A DNA stretch of 64,000 nt from Cytobacillus pseudoceanisediminis (GTDB lineage: Bacteria; Bacillota; Bacilli; Bacillales; Cytobacillaceae): NCBI RefSeq assembly GCF_023516215.1, contig NZ_CP097349.1:4368001-4432000 (forward strand), given 5' to 3'. This document shows positions 41,463 through 50,877 of this stretch, one piece after another. Positions within the stretch are counted from its first letter, which is position 1, and each line of letters opens with the position of its first letter. The notes under the pieces were generated by a model. The model was not told where the DNA came from. It ran no database searches and was given only the letters and a program-made list of their open reading frames with translations. A program made the position numbers and the translations under genes.

Positions 41463-42206
41463 ATGAAAAAATTATTCATGACATTATCCATTATTGCCAT
41501 TATTGGTTTCATGATGATAAACATTGGGAATAAGACGACTGTAGCCAAAGGGGAGCTTGACCTGTTAACGATGGCCTCGGTTTTACAGGGCGAGAATATT
41601 TTAATCAAGAATTGGACTTTGCATGCGAGAGAAAAAATGGAAAACCTTCAAACCCTTCAGGAAGTGAAAGCATTCACCGATGAATTGCAGTCGAAATATC
41701 CTGATTGGGAATGGAGCTTTCAAAGATCAGAAAAGGCTTGGGAAGCAGAAGCTATTATTATGAAAACAGATACTCAGTCAGAAGCAGTAAAAGTTTTATC
41801 GACCCCCACAAAAGGTCAAGTTCAGACGTATGTGATTTATGAGGCCAAAGGTCAGGGGTGGAAGAAAGAACAAAGCGAACTGGCTGCAGAACTGAAAAGT
41901 AAGATTTCTGACATTTTTCGAGGAAATGCCACAATTTTCTCTTGTATCCAGGGTGAATTCAATGATAAGATGAATAAGTCTTTGCCTGATACTGCAGCTC
42001 AATTGCTGGCAGCTTTTAATGCAACAGAAATAGAAGCACTAAAAGAAGACCAATTTATTTCAGCATCAGCAAATTCACCGCTCTTTGGTGAATCCATTGA
42101 GACAAATGGCAATAAAATGAACATGCAGCTTGGATTACGGACACAAGGAATGGGCGCCAAGACAAACATAGTTATTGGCACACCCATCATTACGATTGAA
42201 TATTAA
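41463..42206 (+). CDS. ywmB: YwmB family protein
   Basis: 247 residues with a signal peptide or N-terminal anchor (MKKLFMTLSIIAIIGFMMINIG). The remainder matches the YwmB family, whose structure is a TATA-box-binding-protein-like fold in an extracytoplasmic protein; the name does not imply DNA binding. ATG 41463 with GGGAGGAG 7 bases upstream; an in-frame extension to 41307 is unsupported. Just upstream of murAA, which suggests a link to wall synthesis or sporulation, but this is only context. Confidence 0.88.
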   Translation: MKKLFMTLSIIAIIGFMMINIGNKTTVAKGELDLLTMASVLQGENILIKNWTLHAREKMENLQTLQEVKAFTDELQSKYPDWEWSFQRSEKAWEAEAIIMKTDTQSEAVKVLSTPTKGQVQTYVIYEAKGQGWKKEQSELAAELKSKISDIFRGNATIFSCIQGEFNDKMNKSLPDTAAQLLAAFNATEIEALKEDQFISASANSPLFGESIETNGNKMNMQLGLRTQGMGAKTNIVIGTPIITIEY

Positions 42207-42239
42207 TATAGAGAAATTGGACGCGGAGGGGAATACACT

Positions 42240-43550
42240 TTGGATAAAATCATCGTCCGCGGCGGAAATAGGTTAAGCGGTACTGTCAAAGTAGAAGGAG
42301 CAAAAAACGCTGTCTTACCGGTTATCGCCGCAACACTGTTAGCAAGTGATGGCAAAAGCGTAATTCGTGATGTCCCAACACTCTCCGATGTATATACTAT
42401 TAATGAAGTATTACGCTATTTAAACGCCGAAGTGGAGTTTGAAAATAATACAGTAACAGTAAATGCATCTCGAGAGTTGAAGGTAGAAGCACCTTTTGAA
42501 TATGTACGCAAAATGCGTGCTTCAGTTTTAGTCATGGGATCTTTATTAGCAAGAAATGGCCGTGCCCGTGTGGCATTGCCAGGGGGCTGCGCAATTGGTT
42601 CCCGCCCGATCGATCAGCATTTAAAAGGCTTTGAAGCGATGGGTGCGAAAGTAAAGGTTGGTAATGGCTTTATTGAAGCGGAAGCACCAGAAGGCCGCTT
42701 GCATGGAGCAAAAATATATCTCGATTTCCCTAGTGTTGGTGCTACGGAAAACATTATGATGGCTGCAACATTAGCCAAAGGCACAACGATTTTGGAAAAC
42801 GTAGCAAAGGAACCGGAAATTGTTGACTTAGCTAACTTCCTGAATAAAATGGGTGCCAAGGTTAAAGGGGCAGGAACTGGCACGATCCGCATTGAAGGCG
42901 TGGACGTACTGTTTGGTGCAGAGCACAACATCATTCCTGACCGCATTGAAGCAGGTACATTCATGGTAGCAGCTGCCATAACAGGCGGAGACGTTCTTGT
43001 AAAGGGTGCTGTTCCTGAGCATTCCGCTTCTTTGATCGCCAAGATGGAAGAAATGGGTGTTACCTTCATCGAAGAAGCTGAAGGAATTCGTGTACTGGGT
43101 CCAGATAAATTAAAGGCAGCTGATATTAAAACAATGCCTCACCCTGGCTTCCCGACAGACATGCAATCACAGATGATGGCCCTATTGCTTCATGCTCAGG
43201 GTACAAGTGTGATCACGGAAACTGTATTCGAAAACCGATTCATGCATGTGGAGGAATTCCGCCGCATGAACGCTGATATTAAAATTGAAGGCCGTTCTGT
43301 CATTATGAACGGACCAAGCAATCTGCAGGGTGCAGAAGTAGCTGCTACAGATCTTCGTGCAGCCGCTGCGTTGATCCTGACTGGATTGGTGGCAGATGGC
43401 GTAACACGCGTAACAGAGCTGAAGCATCTTGACCGCGGATACGTGAATTTCCACGAAAAGCTTGCTGCACTCGGTGCAGATATCGAACGTGTGACAGAAG
43501 TGGAAGAAACACCTGTTAATAACAGCATTGTTTCTGACATGAACGCGTAA
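42240..43550 (+). CDS. murAA: UDP-N-acetylglucosamine 1-carboxyvinyltransferase MurAA
   Basis: First committed step of peptidoglycan synthesis: transfers enolpyruvate from PEP to UDP-GlcNAc; target of fosfomycin. 436 residues. Active-site Cys117 in [13 protein letters not shown], Lys22 in [11 protein letters not shown], and [12 protein letters not shown] with the catalytic Asp region are all present. TTG start at 42240 with GGAGGGGA 7 bases upstream. Followed by a large hairpin terminator; the island at 43.9 kb separates it from spoIID, its neighbour in B. subtilis. Confidence 0.96.
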   Translation: MDKIIVRGGNRLSGTVKVEGAKNAVLPVIAATLLASDGKSVIRDVPTLSDVYTINEVLRYLNAEVEFENNTVTVNASRELKVEAPFEYVRKMRASVLVMGSLLARNGRARVALPGGCAIGSRPIDQHLKGFEAMGAKVKVGNGFIEAEAPEGRLHGAKIYLDFPSVGATENIMMAATLAKGTTILENVAKEPEIVDLANFLNKMGAKVKGAGTGTIRIEGVDVLFGAEHNIIPDRIEAGTFMVAAAITGGDVLVKGAVPEHSASLIAKMEEMGVTFIEEAEGIRVLGPDKLKAADIKTMPHPGFPTDMQSQMMALLLHAQGTSVITETVFENRFMHVEEFRRMNADIKIEGRSVIMNGPSNLQGAEVAATDLRAAAALILTGLVADGVTRVTELKHLDRGYVNFHEKLAALGADIERVTEVEETPVNNSIVSDMNA

Positions 43551-43615
43551 GTAATGCCAATCAAGGCGGCCACCTGCAAGTCGTCAAAATAGTCGCCTTG
43601 CGCGCATTCCAAACT

Positions 43616-43668
43616 GAAACCGCAGAATCGAGCTGTCAGAGGACTGACAAATCGATTCTGCGGTTTTT
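43616..43668 (+). terminator. Terminator after murAA
   Basis: GAAACCGCAGAATCGA / TCGATTCTGCGGTTTTT long stem with a nested GTCAG / CTGAC hairpin. A smaller CAAGGCG / CGCCTTG hairpin precedes it at about 43562-43600. Confidence 0.85.
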
Positions 43669-43701
43669 AATTTCTGATATTAATAACATTTGAACGTTGA
43701 T

Positions 43702-43827
43702 TACTGCTCCAGCCCTCTCCGAGAGGCTCGACTTGTGCTTGTCGGGGGTGAGCACCTAAGGGAAGCTTCCTTGGGTGTTCTTCGCACGGAACAAGCGGCT
43801 TGTTCCGAAGGCGCTTGCGCTTTTCTT
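43702..43827. repeat. Mosaic intergenic repeat element, copy D
   Basis: GACTTGTGCTTGTCGGGGGT...GAGCACC, internal hairpins CCTAAGGGAAGCTTCCTTGG and GGAACAAGCGGCTTGTTCC, ending GAAGGCGCTTGCGCTTTTCT. The stretch CTTGTGCTTGTCGGGGGTG is shared with copy C. It marks the left edge of the tricarboxylate island. Confidence 0.75.
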
Positions 43828-43925
43828 ATTGGCCGACTAGTAAGAAGTATTCATGGATAATTTTGAATATTTATACTAATATAATAGAAAAAGATGGGAT
43901 ATAGTGAACAGCTAATGAAGATATC

Positions 43926-45511
43926 ATGAAAAAATTCCTAAAGGTTTCATTGAAGGTGAAAATTCTGGGATTGGTCCTCATGCTGATTATATTTATCATC
44001 ACTTCTTTATCAGGTCTATTTATTTATATGAAGCAGGCTGATGATGTGGTAAAGGCGAGGGAAATTTCCTTGGAAACGGCCAAGACCCTGTCTTATATGC
44101 CTGCCCTGCAAGATTTTTTCGGCATGGCGGCGAATATGAAAATATCAATATATTGATGGACCAGATTAAATATCAATCCAAGCCCATGACTGTATTTTTT
44201 CAGGGCCGTGATGGGAGGATGATTGCTTCAACAGATGAACAGGGTTTATATAAAATGCTGAATAATGACAATGCAGATAAAGCGCTTACTTATGGGAGCT
44301 ATTACGTACTCCAAACAACGGAAAACGGCAGAAAGGTGCTTAAAGCGATTGCCCCAGTTATGGTGGATTATGGGCCATATAAAAAAGTGGAGGGTACAGT
44401 CGTTGTTTTATATGAAATGGATGCGATATATATTTCTATTTGGGATGACATCGCAAAGATTCTAAAGGCCTCCGTATTGATCTTAATCATTGGGATTTTT
44501 GGAAGCTTCCTATTGGCCAACAGCATTCGCAAAGATACTCTCAATCTGGAACCATATGAAATTGCCGCTTTGTTCAGAGAAAGAAATGCAATCCTGCAAT
44601 CGGTGCGAGAGGGAATCATTGCTGTGGATGCACAAGGAGTTATCACCATGATGAACTCGTCTGCACAGCATATGCTGGATATTGAGGCACAGGCAGAAGG
44701 TCGGCCCTTAACTGAAGTAATTGGCTCCTCAGAAATGTTAAAGATCCTTTCAAACAATGAAAAACAAATGAATGTTGAAATACAATACAAAGATAAAATT
44801 ATGATCGTCAGCACTGAGCCAATTATTGAAGAAGAACAAAAGAAAGGGATGGTCGGAAGCTTTCGTGATCGGACAGAGATTAAGCATATGATTGATGCCC
44901 TATCCGAGGTTAGGCAGTATTCCGATGACCTGAGAGCTCAAGCTCATGAATTCACCAATAAGCTGTATGCCATTCTCGGCCTTCTTCAGCTGAATAAGAA
45001 AAGGGAAGCGATTGAGTTTATTAAAAATGAGGCACATATCCATTCAATAGAGGAAGATTTATTACTATCGAAAATACAGGATGAAAAAGTCCAGGCTATC
45101 CTATTAGGGAAAATGGCGCAGGCATCGGAAAAGAAGATAAATTTTGTTATTGACCCAGAAAGCTCGCTGGAATCCCTACCGGAAAAATTCAAGCTATCTT
45201 CCCTGATCATTATTTTGGGAAATCTCATTAATAATGCATTTGATGCCGTTGCAGAAAAAGAAGAAAAGATGGTTCATTTCTTTGTGACAGATATCGGAAA
45301 TGACGTAATTTTTGAAATCAATGACAATGGCAAGGGAATTAAGGATGAGGATAAGCCGTTTATTTTTCAAACCGGTTTTTCTTCTAAGGGAAAACATAGA
45401 GGATATGGACTTGGGAATGTAAACGATGAAGCACGATCATTAGGCGGAATGATTGAATTTGACAGTAATGAAGAAAATGGTACGGTGTTCACTGTCTACT
45501 TGCCAAAATGA
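43926..45511 (+). CDS. CitA/DctS-type sensor histidine kinase (single-base frameshift)
   Basis: About 528 residues: transmembrane helix 1 (about 14-35), an extracytoplasmic PASTA-unrelated PAS-like (PDC) sensor domain, helix 2 (ILKASVLILIIGIFGSFLLAN), a cytoplasmic PAS domain (AILQSVREGIIAVDAQGVITMMN), then the kinase with phospho-acceptor His in LRAQAHEFTNKLYAILGLL, N-box ILGNLINNAFDAV and G-boxes NDNGKGI and GYGLGNV. This is the CitA/DcuS family sensing di- or tricarboxylates outside the cell. One base is missing near 44133-44137, splitting the protein after FFGMAA. The response regulator follows 21 bases later, and a tricarboxylate transporter after that. Confidence 0.88.
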
Positions 45512-45532
45512 TTATCTCTTATAAAGGGGAAT

Positions 45533-46219
45533 TTGAGTGGGGTAATCAATGTTGTAATTGCTGAGGATGATTTCCGAATTGCGCAAATCCATGAAGAATT
45601 TTTATCAAGGGTTAAGGGCATGAAGTTAGTCGGGAAGGCCTTAAATGCTAGGGAAACCATGAATTTATTGAACGTCCATCAAGTGGATTTGCTGCTGCTG
45701 GACATATATATGCCGGATAGATTGGGAACAGACCTGCTGCTGGAAATCCGTGAAAAGTTCCCCACACTGGATGTTATTTTGATATCAGCCGCCAGAGAAA
45801 AAGAATATTTGCAAAAAGCCTTGAAATTTGGCGTCCATAACTATTTGATTAAGCCGGTAACAATGGAGACCTTTGTCGGAACAGTTGAGAAATATAGGAA
45901 AGATAAGCAGATCCTGGACTCAATAGCGGAAGTGAATCAGGATGCCATTGACCGGTTATTTGGAAGCCGCAAGGTGAAAGAGGATAAACTTGATTTGCCA
46001 GCAGGAATTGACTACCTTACCTTAAACAAAGTAAGCCAAATACTAAAGAAAGAGACGAAAGGCATGTCCGCTGACAAGGTTGGCGAAAAAATGGGCGCAT
46101 CCAGGACTACGGCCAGAAGGTATCTTGAATATTTGGTAAGTGCCAATAAAGCGTATGTGGAGCAGGAGTATGGGATTGTAGGACGGCCGGAACGAAATTA
46201 TTACATAAAAGAAGGATGA
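45533..46219 (+). CDS. CitB/DctR-type response regulator
   Basis: 228 residues: receiver domain with acidic pocket AEDD, phospho-acceptor Asp57 in LLLLDIYMPDRLG and Lys in YLIKPVTMETF, then a C-terminal helix-turn-helix (MSADKVGEKMGASRTTARRYLEYL) of the CitT/DcuR type. TTG start at 45533 close behind AAAGGGGA. Paired with the preceding kinase and followed by the CRE-controlled tct operon, its likely target. Confidence 0.9.
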   Translation: MSGVINVVIAEDDFRIAQIHEEFLSRVKGMKLVGKALNARETMNLLNVHQVDLLLLDIYMPDRLGTDLLLEIREKFPTLDVILISAAREKEYLQKALKFGVHNYLIKPVTMETFVGTVEKYRKDKQILDSIAEVNQDAIDRLFGSRKVKEDKLDLPAGIDYLTLNKVSQILKKETKGMSADKVGEKMGASRTTARRYLEYLVSANKAYVEQEYGIVGRPERNYYIKEG

Positions 46220-46328
46220 GGAAAGGTCCGAGTGATCAGGGCTTTTTCTTTTTTTATAAAAATGTGAACCAATGAACATATGAACATAATGAACAAAATG
46301 CATATAAAGGTTTATATGGACATTTTTT

Positions 46329-46365
46329 TGAAAACGTTTACACTATGGTGTTTAGAATTTATTAT
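46329..46365 (+). promoter_or_regulatory. CcpA-binding site (CRE) overlapping the tct promoter
   Basis: TGAAAACGTTTACA (46329-46342) is a perfect match to the CRE consensus TGWAANCGNTNWCA. A sigma-A promoter TTTACA (46337-46342), 17 bases, TATTAT (46360-46365) overlaps its right half, so CcpA binding would block RNA polymerase. Confidence 0.8.
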
Positions 46366-46401
46366 AAATTCAGAATAAATAACTTATAAGGAGTGGATAC
46401 C

Positions 46402-47379
46402 ATGAAAAAACTTGGAATATTAATATTATCTGTAGTATTGCTTTCGGCATGTTCATCAGGTAAAGCATCTAACAGTGCAGATTACCCTTCTAAGAACATT
46501 GAAATTGTAGCCCCTGCATCTCCGGGTGGAGGATGGGATTTGACTGCCCGATCCGTACAGAAAATCTTAAAAGATAACAAACTAGTCAAGAGTAATGTAA
46601 ATGTCATTAATAAGCCGGGAGGCGGCGGTGAGGTGGGCTGGAACTATCTGCACAGCAAAGACTCTCATAACCTTGCAGTAAATTCGAGTTTGCTCCTGAC
46701 GAATAATTTACTGGGACAAAGTAAGCTGACGCACAAAGAATTTACTCCGTTAGCAACTCTGGCCACTGAATGGCAGGCAATTGCCGTATCGGTTGATTCT
46801 CCATATAAATCCATCAATGACTTAATGGACCAGATCAAGAAGGATCCAAAGTCCATTAAAATCGGAGTTGGCCCTGGATTAGGAAATGATGACCATCTGG
46901 CATTTGTACAGGTTGCAGACATGAAAGGGATCACACCAGCAGATTTGAATTTCCTTGTTTATGATGGTGGCGGGGGAGATGTGGTTACCGCTTTGATGGG
47001 GAACCATGTGGATGCTGTAACCACATCGTTATCAGAGGTTAAGGATCAGCACTTGGCTGGAAAGCTTAGAATCTTGACTGTATCCTCTGATAAGACATTG
47101 GAAGAGCTCGAAGATGTGCCTACACTTCAGGAAGAAGGAATAGATATGGTCTTTCCTCACTGGAGAGGTATTATGGGCCCGCCTGACATGACTGAAGAAG
47201 AAATCAAATATTGGGATGAGAAGTTAACGGAAATGGTTAAAACGGATGAATGGAAGAAGCTGCTTGAGAATAATGACTGGGATGACTTCTATCAAAATAG
47301 TGAAGAAACCAAAGCGTTTTTTGATGAACAGGAGAAGTTATACAAAGATCTGATCAATGATTCTGGATTGGTTAAGTAA
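46402..47379 (+). CDS. tctC: Tripartite tricarboxylate transporter substrate-binding lipoprotein (TctC family)
   Basis: 325-residue lipoprotein: lipobox LLSACSSG with Cys17, then a Bug/TctC fold with the carboxylate-binding loops PASPGGGWDLTAR, INKPGGGGEVGWNYL and YDGGGGDVVTALMGNHVDA. It captures a tri- or dicarboxylate outside the membrane and delivers it to TctAB. ATG 46402 with AAGGAGTGG 5 bases upstream. First gene behind the CRE-promoter and 12 bases from tctB. Confidence 0.93.
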   Translation: MKKLGILILSVVLLSACSSGKASNSADYPSKNIEIVAPASPGGGWDLTARSVQKILKDNKLVKSNVNVINKPGGGGEVGWNYLHSKDSHNLAVNSSLLLTNNLLGQSKLTHKEFTPLATLATEWQAIAVSVDSPYKSINDLMDQIKKDPKSIKIGVGPGLGNDDHLAFVQVADMKGITPADLNFLVYDGGGGDVVTALMGNHVDAVTTSLSEVKDQHLAGKLRILTVSSDKTLEELEDVPTLQEEGIDMVFPHWRGIMGPPDMTEEEIKYWDEKLTEMVKTDEWKKLLENNDWDDFYQNSEETKAFFDEQEKLYKDLINDSGLVK

Positions 47380-47391
47380 GGGAGCGATGGG

Positions 47392-47841
47392 ATGAAAGCC
47401 GTAAAAATAGGAATGCCTTTGTTAATGATCATCATTGCCGGTTTCTTTTTAATCAGCTCATTCGCCATTCCAAAGGCAAATCTCGGAAACCCAAACGGGC
47501 CTTTATACTTTCCGATAGGATTAAGTATTTTCATGCTGGTGCTTAGCGTCATCTATCTCTTTAACGAATTAAAAACCCTGCATGAACATAATGGGAAAAT
47601 CCAGGGGCTTTTTGAGGGGAGAACATTGAAATTAATAGCAGTGACCATCGCCCTGGGAGTGATTTACGCTTTTATTTTCGAACCTTTTGGATTTCTGGCT
47701 TCTACCATTATTTTCCTGGGATGTCTGCTCTTCTATGTGAATGGATGGAAGAAGTGGAAGGCTAATATCATTGTCACGGTTTCATTTTCGTTCATAACCT
47801 GGTACGGCTTTAGTGAATTATTGGGTGTGAGTTTACCATAA
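47392..47841 (+). CDS. tctB: Tripartite tricarboxylate transporter small membrane subunit (TctB family)
   Basis: 149 residues with four transmembrane helices (about 5-24, 39-58, 79-102, 106-145 as two) and no soluble domain; small, poorly conserved partner of TctA. GGGAGCGATGGG precedes the ATG. The family call rests on topology, size and its place between tctC and tctA. Confidence 0.88.
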   Translation: MKAVKIGMPLLMIIIAGFFLISSFAIPKANLGNPNGPLYFPIGLSIFMLVLSVIYLFNELKTLHEHNGKIQGLFEGRTLKLIAVTIALGVIYAFIFEPFGFLASTIIFLGCLLFYVNGWKKWKANIIVTVSFSFITWYGFSELLGVSLP

Positions 47842-47862
47842 ATATGGAGGTGAGAAGTTAGC

Positions 47863-49368
47863 ATGGATGCTTTCTTGCAAGGGTTCCAGATCGTTTTACA
47901 GCCAATGAATATCTTTTGGGTTGTAATTGGCGGGTTTTTAGGCACGATTGTCGGCATGCTCCCAGGCCTGGGGCCAGCTACAGCTGTTGCGGTGTTAATA
48001 CCCATTACCTTTGGGATGGACCCGACAAGTGCGATCATTTTAATGGCTGCCATTTATTATGGTGCCATGTATGGCGGCTCAAGAAGTTCGATTCTCCTCA
48101 ATACACCGGGGGATGGATCTGCCATCGCGGCCACCTTTGACGGATATCCGATGGCTCAAAAGGGACAGGCAGGAGAGGCAATGGCCATTTCCGCAGTGGC
48201 TTCCTTTATCGGCGGTGTATTGGCGGTCTTTGGTTTTATCTTTTTGGCAAAGCCGCTGGCAAACTTCGCTTTAAAATTTGGCCCATCAGAATATTTCCTA
48301 TTAATGCTTTTAACATTATCGGCCATTGTATCACTTTCTATCGGTAAAATGGTGAAAGGCTTCATCGCGATGGCGCTGGGTCTTCTGATCAGTACCATTG
48401 GAATTGACCCCCAGACGGGGGTGCACCGTTTTACAATGGATATTCCCCATTTAAGTGAAGGTATTGAATTCCTCATTGTTATTATCGGTGTTTATGCAGT
48501 AGGAGAAGTTTTTTATAACTTTTTAACTATTGATAAAGTAAAAAAAGAAAAGAAAAAGGTTGGCAGAATCTGGTTTACCAAGGAACAATGGAAAAGGTCG
48601 AAGTGGCCGATACTTCGCAGTGCTCCATTAGGATTTATCGTTGGTGTCCTCCCTGGGGCGGGAGGATCGATTGCTTCCATGATGAGTTATTCTTCTGAGA
48701 AGCAGCTATCAAAGAAGCCTGAGGAGTTCGGTGAAGGTGCTGTTGAGGGACTTGCAGCTCCGGAATCATCCAATAATGCTGCTTCTGTTGGGGCAATGAT
48801 TCCGCTTTTGACCATGGGAATTCCAGGTTCAGGCACGACAGCGGTCATGCTGGGAGCTCTTATTATGCTGGGAGTGAGACCTGGCCCCTTGCTTTTTGAA
48901 AATGATCCTGGAATGGTATGGGCCCTGATCAACAGCATGTTTATTGGAAATATCGCATTAGTCATCATCAATATTCTCCTTGTCGGCTTATTGGTGAAAA
49001 TCCTGGATACACCAGCTAAGGTTCTATATCCGCTTATCATCATGCTGGCGTTTATAGGCACATACACACTCAGCTATAGCACCGTTGATTATTTCCTGCT
49101 GCTTCTTTTTGGCGTAATTGGGCTTTTTATGAAAATAATGGACTTCCCAATTGCCCCTCTGGTGCTGGCAATTATTGTGGGCGGGGATATGGAGCAGAAT
49201 TTCCGGATGGCCCTGACTTCATCTAACGGCAGCTTAAGTATATTCTTTTCTTCCGGAATATCGATTACACTGATTGTGCTGACTGTACTTTCTTTGTTCT
49301 ATCCAATTGTGATCAATAAGTTCAAGAAGAAAAGCAGAAATGATGATAAAGATGCTATCTCTGCTTAA
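47863..49368 (+). CDS. tctA: Tripartite tricarboxylate transporter large permease (TctA family)
   Basis: 501-residue permease with about 11-12 helices. Family signatures: GGFLGTIVGMLPGLGPATAVAVLIP, MYGGSRSSILLNTPGDGSAIAATFDGYPMA and the mirror motif GVLPGAGGSIASMMSYSSEK with PESSNNAASVGAMIPLLTMGIPGSGTTAVMLG (each read in parts). Start ATG 47863 with GGAGGTGAG upstream. Followed by a terminator. Confidence 0.94.
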   Translation: MDAFLQGFQIVLQPMNIFWVVIGGFLGTIVGMLPGLGPATAVAVLIPITFGMDPTSAIILMAAIYYGAMYGGSRSSILLNTPGDGSAIAATFDGYPMAQKGQAGEAMAISAVASFIGGVLAVFGFIFLAKPLANFALKFGPSEYFLLMLLTLSAIVSLSIGKMVKGFIAMALGLLISTIGIDPQTGVHRFTMDIPHLSEGIEFLIVIIGVYAVGEVFYNFLTIDKVKKEKKKVGRIWFTKEQWKRSKWPILRSAPLGFIVGVLPGAGGSIASMMSYSSEKQLSKKPEEFGEGAVEGLAAPESSNNAASVGAMIPLLTMGIPGSGTTAVMLGALIMLGVRPGPLLFENDPGMVWALINSMFIGNIALVIINILLVGLLVKILDTPAKVLYPLIIMLAFIGTYTLSYSTVDYFLLLLFGVIGLFMKIMDFPIAPLVLAIIVGGDMEQNFRMALTSSNGSLSIFFSSGISITLIVLTVLSLFYPIVINKFKKKSRNDDKDAISA

Positions 49369-49376
49369 TATGGATC

Positions 49377-49414
49377 CAGGAAAGTCCACCAGAATAATGG
49401 TGGATTTTCCTGTT
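49377..49414 (+). terminator. Terminator after tctA
   Basis: CAGGAAAGTCCACCA / TGGTGGATTTTCCTG stem then TTTA. Confidence 0.8.
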
Positions 49415-49434
49415 TACGCAGAAGGAGAAACATT

Positions 49435-50802
49435 ATGAAAAAGAAACTTCTAATGATTATAGCAATCGCGCTGTATCTTTTCTTTTTTATCCTCCCGATG
49501 CAATGGAATATAAAAGTACAGTCGCTCGTCGCGCTTGTGATCATCCAGCTATTATGGGTGGGAAACGTATTTCCCCTGGCCTACAGCTCACTACTAGTCA
49601 TGCTGATGTTTTCCTTTCATTTTTTTACTTATGAAGAGGTGCTGGCATATATTAGTTCTGATGTTGTCTGGCTGCTGGTTTCTACATTTATCATCTCAAG
49701 AGCCTTTATCGATACTGGATTAGCCGCCAGGCTTTCCCTGGTGATTTTGAAATGGTCGCGCGGTGCAGGCAAGGTGCTTGTCTTCATCTCATTTTTCCTT
49801 GTCTTTATTTTATCGGTCCTTGTACCGTCCAATGTCGGGAAAGCAAGTCTTATTTCCTCCGTATTTGATAGTCTGATCAGAAGCTTAAAGTCAATGGACG
49901 AATCAAGCAATCTGGCGAAATCCTTGTTCATCGGCATCACCTATCTGATCCCGATTACTGGTGCTTTTGTTGCTACAGGAGCAAGTTCAACGATCTATGC
50001 TTACAGTCTTTTGTCCGATAGTGGCCATCATATTGATTATCTGCAATGGACTCTTACTTTTGGAGTGCCAATCGCTATTTTTGCCGTGCTGCTCGGTCTG
50101 GCATTCATCATCATGTTTCCGCCGGAGAAAATGAACAAAGAGCATTTGCTGTGTCTGATTGAATCCAAAATCAGTGAATTGGGAAACATCAGTGCAAGAG
50201 AAAAGAAAATGCTTGTGATTATGGGCGTTACACTTACTCTTTGGATCACGCAGACCATACATGGATACTCAATTCCCCTCATTGGACTTTTGGGCGCCTG
50301 TCTGACCATATTCCCGGGAATCGGAATCTGGGAATGGGAGCGGGCAAGAAAATCGATTAATTGGGATATCGTTCTGTTTTTTGCTTCCACGCTCATGGTC
50401 TCAGGGATGCTGTTAAGTACAGGCACCATCGATTTGCTGGTTAAGTATCTCACCCCAATCCTTGCCCTGAAGACTCCGTTTATGACTGTTTTGATTTTAA
50501 TTCTATTAACTTCATTGATGAGAATCATGTTTGTGAATGTCTTAGGTTTCCTGGCCATCATGCTCCCTTTAGTTATTTCACTGGGGGATGTATTAAGCGG
50601 CTTCCCAGCTCTGAACCTGGTGAAGGCCGTGCTTTTGGCAGGTATTCCAGGCTTCTTCTTTATCACCCAATCGCCTGTCCATTTAATCAGTTATTCATAT
50701 GGCCATTTTAGTGAGAGAGATTTGCTTAAAGCGGGTGCTGTTTCCTTTTTGATTTGGATCGGGGTTATTTTAGGAGCGTTCGCATTTTATTGGCAGGGAT
50801 GA
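49435..50802 (+). CDS. SLC13/DASS-type anion (di/tricarboxylate) permease
   Basis: 455 residues and about 12 predicted membrane segments. Two repeat-like halves carry the Ser-Asn-Thr type motifs of the divalent anion/Na+ symporter family in diverged form: LVPSNVGKASLISSVFDSL and later NVLGFLAIMLPLVISLGD. WLLVSTFIISRAFIDTGLAARL is typical of SLC13/citrate transporters. AGAAGGAGAA 6 bases before the ATG. It lies between tctA and the tcuA-like gene with its own terminator, so it is a second carboxylate uptake route; substrate is inferred from context. Confidence 0.8.
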   Translation: MKKKLLMIIAIALYLFFFILPMQWNIKVQSLVALVIIQLLWVGNVFPLAYSSLLVMLMFSFHFFTYEEVLAYISSDVVWLLVSTFIISRAFIDTGLAARLSLVILKWSRGAGKVLVFISFFLVFILSVLVPSNVGKASLISSVFDSLIRSLKSMDESSNLAKSLFIGITYLIPITGAFVATGASSTIYAYSLLSDSGHHIDYLQWTLTFGVPIAIFAVLLGLAFIIMFPPEKMNKEHLLCLIESKISELGNISAREKKMLVIMGVTLTLWITQTIHGYSIPLIGLLGACLTIFPGIGIWEWERARKSINWDIVLFFASTLMVSGMLLSTGTIDLLVKYLTPILALKTPFMTVLILILLTSLMRIMFVNVLGFLAIMLPLVISLGDVLSGFPALNLVKAVLLAGIPGFFFITQSPVHLISYSYGHFSERDLLKAGAVSFLIWIGVILGAFAFYWQG

Positions 50803-50841
50803 GGCGACTTACGGCTGTCTCTTCTTCAATTTTGAAGAAAA

Positions 50842-50873
50842 AATGGCGTGCTCACTAAACTGAGCACGCCATT
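50842..50873. terminator. Bidirectional terminator between convergent genes
   Basis: AATGGCGTGCTCA / TGAGCACGCCATT 13-bp perfect stem. Confidence 0.9.
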
Positions 50874-50877
50874 ATAG

